From the NCBI RefSeq assembly GCF_932526225.1, contig NC_064043.1, forward strand, positions 6,997,501 to 7,061,500: 64,000 nucleotides of DNA, written 5' to 3'. The notes beneath the pieces were generated by a model. That model made no database searches. It had not been told where the DNA came from and saw nothing but the letters and a program-made list of their open reading frames with translations. The position numbers were made by a program, and so were the translations under genes. Every line of letters begins with the position of its first letter. Within the stretch, counting starts at the first letter, position 1. The stretch is from Nematostella vectensis (taxonomy: Eukaryota > Cnidaria > Anthozoa > Actiniaria > Edwardsiidae). This document shows, in pieces, positions 36,240-47,500 of the stretch.

Positions 36240-39200
36240 TCATCTGCGTGCTCTATTGTTCCGTCGTCGTACCTAAAGGCAAAGCAAAATGATTTTGTAG
36301 ATATGTACAAAGAGCAGGCCATAAACAATATTCCAAACATAGCCGAAAAGCAAGGCAGGCAATTTAATGATAGGAAAGGTAAGGTGAACTTGTAGAGGGT
36401 GAGCTAAGGTGAGACGGAGCGGGTCACTTGCTTTACGTTAGGATAAGGTGAGCTAAGATGAAGACAGTGAAGGTAAAATGACCAGGTCATGGTGGGTGGG
36501 GTGAGGTAAGATGAGGCAGTAAAAAAGTGTTGTCAGATAAGGCAAACTAGGGTAAGGTAAGGTGAGGTAAGAAGGACTAAGATAACGTAAGGTGAGTAGG
36601 GGTAAGCGAAGGTGAGGTGGTGGAGATGTGGTGGAGAAGGTGAGCTAGAACCAAGTATGGGATTGGGGGTTAGAGAGAGAACTAGAGTGAGGGGTGAAAA
36701 CATAATAACGTGATTTGGGTTAAAGTGAGTTAAAGCAAGTTCTCGGCCATACGTTTTTTGTTGGAGGTAGGGGATTGGGAGGGAAAGGGGGGGAATGTCC
36801 CCCTAGGTCAAGATAGGATAATATACGACGATGCAATGTAAATTAAGGGTAAACTAAAGGTAAGGCAAAGAAAAATACTGTCGTCTCTAAAGATTTAATC
36901 TTGATTGAGATTGAGATCGTCTCTAGAGATTTTAATCTTGTTTGAGATTGAGATTGATTGATTTATTAAAATTTTAATATTGATTCTGCTAGCATAACTC
37001 ACGTTTAGCACTGGAGGTGCGGTCTTCTTTGGGCTTGGTTTATTCTCCGTTTTAGACTTTTTAGCAACCTTTGCTTGTTCTTCTATTTTACGTTTCTTTG
37101 AAGGACTTGCTTCCGTTGCATTCTTTCTAGGCTAAGAACAAAACAAAACAAAAACTTGCATATAGCATTTTCCACAGCAGTCATATTGACGAAGTATCTT
37201 AAGGCTGCTAGGCACTAAAGTCGTTGTTTTGTGACCGAAATAGGAGACGCACTAGGAAATTACCTGTCTTTTTAAGTGACAAACTCATGCCAAAAGTAAC
37301 ACAGAAATGTCTAAAATATAAATCGACTTCTGATTCCTTCTTTCAAAATCCTTGAAGGCGCTTTTATGGGACAACGCCATTCACGTATAGGCAAAAAACC
37401 CTTAAGTTGAATATTAAAATAAATGCTGTTAGAATAATGTTAATCCAGCCAAGGCATCAAGTCAATTTTCGACTAATGTAGTTGAAAATTATATATCGAT
37501 AATCGAGCAATATAAATGCAATAAATACCATACAAATATACATAATGACTATATAAATATAACCATTTCCCCTGTAATTTGGCTCAGAACACTTATACAA
37601 ATAATTCATAACAACAAATACGCCATAAAAGTGGGGGACAACATGGAATAGCTATAGGAAAGGGAACTCCAGCTCTTAAGTGTCATTGATAACACGTGGT
37701 GTAGCCATGTTTTCAACTTACTGAGGTGCGGTTCTTTCTGGGGGAATCCGAAACGCCATTAAGTTCAGGACTTGTCTTGGTGAGACTCCTGGAGGAGGTT
37801 GGTGTGGTGTTTGAAGTGCTTTCTTCATCCTCGGGCAAAGAGTCAAGCTCTGACTGTAATTTTCGCACAGCTCGACCAGCAATGGGACTCCTATGGTGAC
37901 ATGAAGGAAGCCTTAATTTTATTCAAGTCGTCGTATGGTATTACAGACGTTTGAATCATTGGTTGCAACTGAACGCAAAAACCATACACTTTCCAACGCC
38001 AGTAACTAAATCATGCTATCTTATAACACATGCTAGTCCACGTAAACGAATGTAGTCTTAATTACTTTAAAGATGTACATACAATTCATACACTCTAAGG
38101 GATAAGGGTACCAGTCCGTTTAATAACAATAACTGGGCCATACAAAAAATCATCTATATATAGCTATAACTATAACTATAATATAACTATAATAACTATA
38201 TAATAATAACTATAAAACATAACTATAATCATTCTTTTGAATAAATACTACATTGTAGTTTGGACATCTCACTTCGAGCGAATGTACTGAATTGTATTGA
38301 AAATAGCACAGACTGTTCGTTTACACAGAGTAAACAAACTAGATCATTCGCATCCACTGTTCCTTTTATTTTCTATTTATTACACTTATAATTTAATTAC
38401 ACATAACAGGACGATCATATAAGTAACCCTTTAACGTATTCTTCACTAACGGGCTCTCTCGTAAGAAAACGGGCCTTTTTACGAATATCTTCCTGAGAAC
38501 TCTAACATATACAGTTAATCATAAACGAACAGTTCAACTAATAAACACCTTTTTTCGACTCGTGATGGTGACCATAAATGGGTGAGTTGAGTGTATTTGC
38601 AAGAGACTTCAAAACAGGGATTTGAATAGGGACCAGCAGCCCGTTAAAGAGAGCATTCAGTAGCGGAGAGTTTACTGTATCACTTTTTGCAAGTATTGGT
38701 GCCACTTATACTCTTACTTTTGCGCGAGCTCGGACGTCCCTGACTCGAAAGGTGATCTGATCGTCTTTGTCAGTGATGCAGTCGTCGTCTTCCTTCTAGG
38801 AGACAATCTCTGACCTTCTGATTTTCCAGTTTCAATACGTGGCGACCTCGATGCGTTTACAGACTTACTAGTAACTCTTTTGCTGCGAGATGGGCTCTGT
38901 GCCTGAAACCAACAAATGGATAATAAAAAATAAGGACGCCAGTATAAGCGCTATATAAATACTTTTGTTTCCATTTTTTTGGTATTTTAATAATTTCTTC
39001 CTCATATCAATCCTAAAATGCCTTTACCTGTGTCTTTCCTTTCGTAGGTACGACAGAGCCGCGAACAGGTGAGATCGCCTCAGACACCTTAGCAGACCGC
39101 CCCCGTCTCAGAGGTGATGCGGGAGTGGATGTTGCTGCTACGGTTGCGGATTCTCGTAGCCTTTTTGCTGGAGATCCTCCCCCTCTTTCTGCCGTTCTCT

Positions 39201-41556
39201 TGATTGGTGAAACCACAGGGGACTCAACTTCTGCCATTCCGTTGTCTTTCTTGTTTTTTCTCTGAGATGGAGCACTGCCTCTACTAGTAGACCGGGCTGA
39301 TGGTGGCTTTGTAGGAGAAGTCTCCGGTTTCCTCCGCGCCCTTGAGGTCGCCCTGGAACTGGTTACTTCCATCTCTACATCCTCGGAAGTCTTCCGAGGC
39401 GATCTCGTGGTGGATTTCTTTGTCGGAGAAGTCTGTTGTTTAGCTCTGCCTATGGCGCCTTTCTTTGGGCTTACCTCTTCTTCCGGTTCGCTTGCAGAGT
39501 CAGCGGTTGTCACAGTCTTGCGGGCGCGCCTTGAGAACGCTTTCTTTGTTGCCTTCTTTGTAGGAGATGCTTGTAGTTTGGAACGGCCCCTGGAAGTCTT
39601 CGTTTTGCTAGCCTCTTCTTCTGAATCACTCCCCGAGTCAGCATTTGTAGTAGCCTTACGTGGAGATTTAACTGCCACTTTCTTTTTCGGCGAACTCAGT
39701 TGCTTGCCTCGATTTGAGTCCTTCTCTAGAGATTCTTCGCCATCAGACTCGCTCTGTTGATCATGGCTGGCATCTTCCTTTCTTGGAGACCTTGTACTAG
39801 ACTTGGCAGTTGTTGCTTTAGCTCCTGGCTGCTGTCTACCCCTACTTCTTGAGGCTTTCGTCGGCAGGACTTCTTCTTCTGAGTCACTTTGGCTGTCCGA
39901 GTCTGTAGCAGTCTTGCGAGATTTAGCAGGTGGCTTCTTTGCCGGAGATGCCGCTGACCTCAACCGCTTTCTAAACAAATATGAACATATTTGATCAGTA
40001 CCAAATAAACTCGCAAATGTCACCTGCGTAAAATATGCACTCTAATCCACACGTTTTAGCTCATCCTCTAAAAAAACAACGGTATAAAGCAAAAAGTGAA
40101 ACAACGTAATTATATTGAGGACTTAATCTGTCTGTCTGATTCGCATTACATACAGTTTGCTACATTCGGTAATATTTTTTTCTGTATCATCATTGTTAAA
40201 CGTTTGTATTTTCACATAATCGGAAAAGAGCTAATGTTCGTTAGCGGTAACCATCAGTGCAATAAAGGTTATGGTTGTCTGTATGAAAAAAGGTGCTAAA
40301 TTAAAATAAAGTGTTTATAAAATAAGTGCCTAACCTTGGTGAGGGTTTTGCTGGACTTCCAAGTCCGCTCTCCGGTGTATCCTCCCCCGGACTCGAGAAG
40401 GTCGTGTTTTTATTCTTTGTCTCGAGCTGCCTTCCACGTGACGCCCTGTAAATATAATGTTTATTTTTTTAAGCACAAATAAACAATCATGACCAACGCT
40501 TAACATGTGACTGTCTTTAAAGGTATGGATTGTTCCAAGCTGTTTACACCCACAAGTGAGTGTTATTGTGTAAGCAGTGTTACTGAAGACAATTAATACA
40601 ATGAGCCAGCGTCTCAAGCCGTTATTTTACGAATACAATACTGGTCGATAAAGTGCGACGAGACAGATCTTCCGATTTAACGTCTTTATTCGGAAAACGA
40701 GGGATTCTTAGTACCAACTGTGGAAGGTTTCTACACTTTGAAAAAAGAGTTGACGTGTCCCTGTTCTCTGATCAAGAGCCATCTCAATCTGTCCATTTAC
40801 ATATAATGCATTAAAATCATTGGCTAACCCGAGATATGGTAGTTAAACCGAGTGGGCACACAGTGTACTATCATCCCAGAGAGCACCCAGCGAGACCTGA
40901 TTTTATCCCCTCCACCTTTTTTTTCACATTGTCAGATGAACCAATTGTACTTTGTGTTTAGTTGCCTTACTTTACTGCTACTTTAGTGTCGTTTAGATTC
41001 CTTCTCTTTGTGCTCGCCTTGGATGCCCTACTAGCAGGTTTGCTTGCTTCTGGTACAGCCGCCTTTTTCTGTCAATAGAAAACAGATTGAATTGCCGGTT
41101 AACGAGAGTTTGAACACTCTGTGGAACTACTCTCACGAATTCCAGCTTACCAATAGCTGTCGTTCTAAATGGTCTAAAAAAAGTGGCATTCCAAATATGG
41201 TACGTGGTGTTCAAATTAGGGAATTGATTTTTTTTTTTGGCGAGGCAGAGAGACAAAAATATACTATTGCTTGACTTGGTTAATAGCCCAATAGCTTACC
41301 TTTCCAGCAAAGAACATGAATCCTTTCGGTAGATATGATTTGTTGTTTGGTGTTGCCTGGTGAAACAAAATCATCGTTAGAAGTGCTCATTATTTCATCA
41401 AATAGTCATTTGCCTGAGAAAGCTCTTACAGCTATGTATAAATCTGGTAAAAACCATTATAAGTCGTTGCGTTCAACTTACCCTTTTCGATGGCTGAAAC
41501 ATCTTCTTTGGCAACAGAGGGTTTAGTGGGAACTCCTCAGATACCAAACCTGTTGC
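36240..41556 (-). CDS. PDS5: PDS5 exons 31-39 (disordered basic C-terminal tail, residues 1079-1677)
   Basis: Exons: 41556-41482, 41356-41300, 41068-40971, 40445-40335, 39970-39028, 38902-38718, 37890-37722, 37131-37003, 36272-36240 (stop TGA at 36240-36242). Exons 31-32 keep the conserved linker ([13 protein letters not shown], like NYLPPEMKSFFTPGK of vertebrates). The 943-bp exon 35 encodes a low-complexity tail with repeated SP-K/R-K motifs (SPAKK, SPKKK, SPTKK, SPRK) alternating with acidic patches ([24 protein letters not shown]). These are potential proline-directed and CK2-type phosphorylation sites and AT-hook-like basic patches; functional reading is inference. Exon 31 uses the TTTAG acceptor rather than the nearby AACAG, because the latter would create an early stop. 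Confidence 0.92.
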
Positions 41557-44500
41557 CTAAAGGTGAAGAAAGTCACCATATCACATATCATACAGTCAGA
41601 GCCTCGGGGAGGCAACAGGTATTTGCGATAAGAGAAAGTATACAAGGACTGGACAACAGTAGATACATATGACCATAATACTGATTGAATCACGTCCGAT
41701 TGAAAGTTTGATTGTGGTTATATACAGCGTGTTTGATTGTGGCCATGTGGAGTCTTATTGCACTTTGCATTGGCTCCCGAACCAAGCGTTAACTGTACAC
41801 GTATATTTAAACTTGTTCATTCAACGTCGAGGTTAGACTTTATTATGCCCTTATCTCACCCAATTGCATGTTGCGTTTTTCTCAATTTACAGACCAAAGA
41901 TAATTAGTTTATCGTAAAGTTATTGCGGCAATGCAATATGCTGGTATGTAATGTTTTTATCCACATTATTCAGTACAAGGCCATAGGCGAGGTAACTAAC
42001 GTGTAGATTGTGTATATGTGTAGATTGTGAAAATGTGTAGATTGTAAATGTGTAGATAGTGTATATGGGTAGATTGTGTATGTGTGTATTGTGTATGTAT
42101 GTAGTGTTTTTACCCACCTTATTCAGTACAAGGCCATAGGCGAGGTAACTAACGTGTAGATTGTGTATATGTGTAGATTGTGAAAATGTTTAGATTGTGA
42201 AAATGTGTAGATTGTAAATGTGTAGATAGTGTATATGGGTAGATTGTGTATGTGTGTATTGTGTATGTATGTAGTGTTTTTACCCACCTTATTCAGTACA
42301 AGGCCATAGGCGAGGTAACTAACGTGTAGATTGTGTATATGTGTAGATTGTGAAAATGTTTAGATTGTGAAAATGTGTAGATTGTAAATGTGTAGATAGT
42401 GTATATGGGTAGATTGTGTATGTGTGGATTGTGTATGTACGTAGTGTTTTTACACACCTTATTCAGTAAAAGGCCATAGGCGAGGTAACTAACGTGTAGA
42501 TTGTGAAAATGTGTAGATTGTGTATATGTGTAGATTGTAAATGTGTAGATAGTGTATATGGGTAGATTGTGTATGTGTGGATTGTGTATGTATGTAGTGT
42601 TTTTACCCACCTTATTCAGTACAAGGCCATAGGCGAGGTAACTAACGTGTAGATTGTGCATGTATGTAGTGTTTTTACCCACCTTATTCAGTACAAGGCC
42701 ATAGGCGAGATCACATAACGCGTAGATTGCCTGTAAAACAGTAAAAATAGTCACGTACTACTACTTTTTAATTCCATTTAATTCCATCTGCCAAGTTAGA
42801 CCGAATTATAATGTTTCTATGATGAGATATGAGTATTGTCGTTTTTAGTGACGTCATCGATGACGTCATGCTGAGTTGACATATCGTTGCACCCCCCTTG
42901 ACACCAACATGACATCAGCCATGTTTGTTTATAACATTTATGGGCGACATGTTCTTACATTTATGGTTGAATGTTTATTACATTTAAGGGCGATGTGTTG
43001 TTACATTTATGGTTGTTATAACATTTATGGGTGACTGTTATTACATTTATGTTTATTATAACATTTATGGGTGTTATTACATTTATGGGTGATACAACAC
43101 GTACCTCATTGGCTGTCTCGTTCTCTAGATACATATAACACCTACCTCATTGGCTGTCGCATTCTCCGGACACTGCACGTCTTCGGTCTGTTTGATGTTT
43201 TCCAAGAGTTTCTTGATCAGCCCTGCATTCCCAGTGTTTGCTGCTATGATGGGCTCCATAAAGAACCAAAGATATCTAGTGAGCGAAAACCACAAGGATC
43301 ATGAGTTTAAAGCATATGGCGAGAAGAATAAGCCTTCGAATCAAACGTCATAACATTAACGTGGAAAAATGATCAAAACATAACATCACTTATCTCTCCT
43401 TTTTGCTCTGACGATGGGCTAACGTTTGAAACGTCGGCGAAAGTACAGAGTCATAAAACAGACCATTTTAAACTTGTGTTAATTTTTCAATAAGGGGTAG
43501 GTACTTTATATATGGTTTACTAGAGTGTCCCTAGCCATAGCCGTAATCCTTCCATAGTGAGATGGAAGATCAACGCTAACGCACTTACTCTTTGAATTCC
43601 ACTAATGAGTCTTTACTTTTTGCATCAAAGTCTGGATGGTGAGCTAAGAGATGGATCACGCACGGCAGCGCGTACTCGGGGAGGATAGCATGAGAGCATG
43701 CTAAGAAAAGAATAAAAAAAACAATTAGGAGGTTTAAAGGAGCATCCTAGAATTAATATTAGAGGGAGGCGGGATGTTGTTGATGCGGGGAGGATAGCAT
43801 GTGAGCATGCTAAGAAAACAATAAAAAAATAATTAGGGGGTTTAAAGGAGCATCCTAGAATTGGTCAAAGGAGGTGGGATTTTGATGACAGGGGGAGGAT
43901 AGCATGGAAGCATGCTAACAAAAACAATCCGTATATCATTAGGGGGTTTTAAGGATCATCCTAGAATTAATATTAGAAGGAGGCGGGATTATTCTGTCAA
44001 AGCCCATACACAACGCATAGCGAATAGTCGAGTGCTTACAGTAGATCTATGAATAAATATTTTACCACTATAATATAAATGTTTTTAAGAATGTAGATAA
44101 CTATTCTTATAGATTAACGTATCCATTTGAAAATTAGTAGTTATATATTTGTAATATAACACAGTCAACCTTAAGATCTCTCACTTATATGATTTAAACA
44201 AGGCTAAAAAAATAACCGAGTGCATTCTTTTAATAAATCCCAGAGACAGAACTTTTGTGTCCCGCCTGTTGTCTCACCTTGGGCCACGGAGTGGGTTTTC
44301 AGGTATTCCTTCCTGATGTTGATATTACGAGCAATCATCTGACGTACCTGGGAATACAAAACCTTTTTTAACATCTATCAACACACTACATGCTAAATTT
44401 GCAGCATCCATAAAGAAACCAGGAAAACAATACAATATAATCAAGTATGCAAAGAAAAGAAACTATGCAACTATCTGATGAAAGGAGGGGGGATGCCATT

Positions 44501-47500
44501 GTTGGTGTTGTGTCGTTTTTTGTGACAGGAGAAGTTTCCACAAATATGGTGAGGATTGTATAGAGGGCCACGAGTAAGAAAACTTGTGTGCACAACTTGA
44601 GTTGTGTTTGTTGACCAAAATAATAAATAAGGTTCACCAAAAATGAGTACTGTACTCTTACAAATTTTCGTCTTTAGTAAGAATAACAATAATTAGTCAG
44701 AGTCGAGTACCATTTCTTGGTGAACTGTATAAAGTTGAACCATATACCTAACCCAAGATAGTCAGGCATACCAGAACTTATACAACGAACCTGCGTCTTC
44801 TTGTCTTTATTGGATTCAGTGGCAGCAAGGCAGAAGATAGCAAGGTAGTCCAGTGGAAGCTTGAGTGTGTCAAGCGACTTGTGCAGCTTCTTAATGAACT
44901 TAGCTCGCACTTCAAAACAAGGATCCTAGAAACGACACAACATCAAAAATCACCTGGAACATGCCAATTGTATGTCAAGCTCTTCTGGCAATGTACAGTT
45001 CCATAAAATCCATAACGCCCCATGCAGGGAACTCCCACCCCTGAAATTACCAATTGTTCTTTTAGCTTTTATGGTAATGTAAATTGAAAAAATCCATGCT
45101 AACATATAAGGTAAACTCATGGGCCCCACCACCCCAGATATTTCCGCCCTGCAAATTTGTTGCAGCACACCACCAACAAGAATTTTAAATTCCCCCATGG
45201 GGGAGGGTGTACCACATAAAACAACAGGTGAGCAGGGTGACGCACAGGGAGGTGAGCAGGGTGCCACGCAGGGAGATGAGCAGGGTGCCGCACAGGGAGG
45301 TGAGCAGGGTGCCGCACAGGGAGGTGAGCATGGTGCCGCACAGGGAGGTGAGCAGGGTGCGGCACAGGGAGATGAGCAGGGTGCCGCACAGGGGGGTGAG
45401 CAGGGTGCCGCACAGGTAGGTGAGCAGGGTGACGCACAGGGAGGTGAGCAGGGTGCCGCACAGGGGGGTGAGCATGGTGCCGCACAGGGAGGTGAGCAGG
45501 GTGCCGCACAGGGAGATGAGCAGGGTGCCGCACAGGGAGATGAGCAGGGTGCCACACAGGGGGGTGAGCAGGGTGCCGCACAGGGAGGTGAGTAGGGTGC
45601 CACACAGGGAGGTGAGCAGGGTGCCGCACAGGGAGGTGAGCAGGGTGCAGCACAGGGAGGTGAGCAGGGTGCCGCACAGGGAGGTGAGCAGGGTGCCACA
45701 CAAGGAGATGAGCAGGGTGCCACGCAGGGAGGTGAGCAGGGTGCCGCACAGGGAGATGAGCAGGGTGCCACACAAGGAGATGAGCAGGGTGCCGCACAGG
45801 GAGGTGAGCAGGGTGCCGCACAGGGAAGTGAGCAGGGTGCCGCACAGGGAGGTGAGCAGGGTGCCGCACAGGGAGGTGAGCAGGGTGCTGCACAGGGAGG
45901 TGAGCAGGGTGCCGCACAGGGGCGTGAGCAGGGTGCCGCACAGGGGGGTGAGCAGGGTGCGGCACAGTAAGGTGAGCAGGGTGCCGCACAGGGAGATGAG
46001 CAGGGTGCCACGCAGGGAGGTGAGCAGGGTGCCGCACAGGGAGGTGAGCAGGGTGACGCACAGGGAGGTGAGCAGGGTGCCGCACAGGGAGATGAGCAGG
46101 GTGCCACGCAGGGAGGTGAGCAGGGTGCCACGCAGGGAGATGAGCAGGGTGCCGCACAGGGAGGTGAGCAGGGTGCCACACAGGGAGATGAGCAGGTGCC
46201 ACACAGGGAGGTGAGCAGGGTGCCACACAGGGGCGTGAGCAGGGTGCCGCACAGGGAGGTGAGCATGGTGCCGCACAGGGAGGTGAGCAGGGTGCCGCAC
46301 AGGGAGGTGAGCAGGGTGCCACACAAGGAGATGAGCAGGGTGCCACGCAGGGAGGTGAGCAGGGTGCCGCACAGGGAGATGAGCAGGGTGCCGCACAGGG
46401 AGATGAGCAGGGTGCCGCACAGGGAAGTGAGCAGGGTGCCGCACAGGGAGGTGAGCAGGGTGCCGCACAGGGAGGTGAGCAGGGTGCTGCACAGGGAGGT
46501 GAGCAGGGTGCCGCACAGGGGCGTGAGCAGGGTGCCGCACAGGGGGGGGAGCAGGGTGCGGCACAGTAAGGTGAGCAGGGTGCCGCACAGGGAGATGAGC
46601 AGGGTGCCGCACAGGGAGGTGAGCAGGGTGCCGCACAGGGAGGTGAGCAGGGTGACGCACAGGGAGGTGAGCAGGGTGACCCACAGGGAGGTGAGCAGGG
46701 TGCCGCACAGGGAGGTGAGCATGGTGCGGCACAGGGAGGTGAGCAGGGTGGGTGTACACAGCCTCTGTAAAATATCAGAGAAATATCCTAAGCCCAATGT
46801 TAGGATTCAAACATGGGCCATAGAGATAAAAATTAAGTGGTAGCAGACTAGGGAACCAGGCTTCCTCACTGTAGTGGATTATTGTGATGTTTTGTTTACC
46901 TGAATTGTGAGGGCAAGCTGTTGGTAGTGCTCCAAACTAACAACTTCCTCATAGTTCAGCTCCTTCGCAATTTTTAACATTCCGCAGGCAGCAGCTAGAC
47001 GAAGCCTAGAACAGTCATGTGGGCTGAAACGTACACAAAGGAACATTTCAATGTTAATTTTAAACTTAACAATATAGCAATTCTTACAAGATAACAAAAT
47101 ACAAGCAGCACAATGAACACAGTCCTGAAATGTCCAGAATGGCACCAATCTTTCCCATTTAAAGCGATTTTCAAAATGTCATCAAATTCAAGTGACATAA
47201 AAAATAGTATTAGTGAAGAAAAGGTAACAGCGAAAAAAAGATTGCCCTGTCTCATGAAAACTACAAGACTCCACAACATTGGAATAGCACAGAACTTCTA
47301 ATTCTTATTAGCTGATTTAAAATCGAAATAATCATCATATTTGCACTGAAAACAAATAGATATCACTTTTTTGCATGCCACAAAAACTTAATTTAATGTA
47401 CTGCCTATTGCTGAAGTGTCATCACTGAACCATTTTCTTGTTGCAATGGAAAACATGTACAACCATATCTTACCAGACACAGTTATTATTTTGTAGATCT

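Noticed and set aside
44950-46797. 615-codon minus-strand frame and 409/524-codon frames, Cys/Pro- or Leu-rich
   Set aside because: All come from the 24-bp repeat (eight codons), open in several frames on both strands, inside a PDS5 intron.
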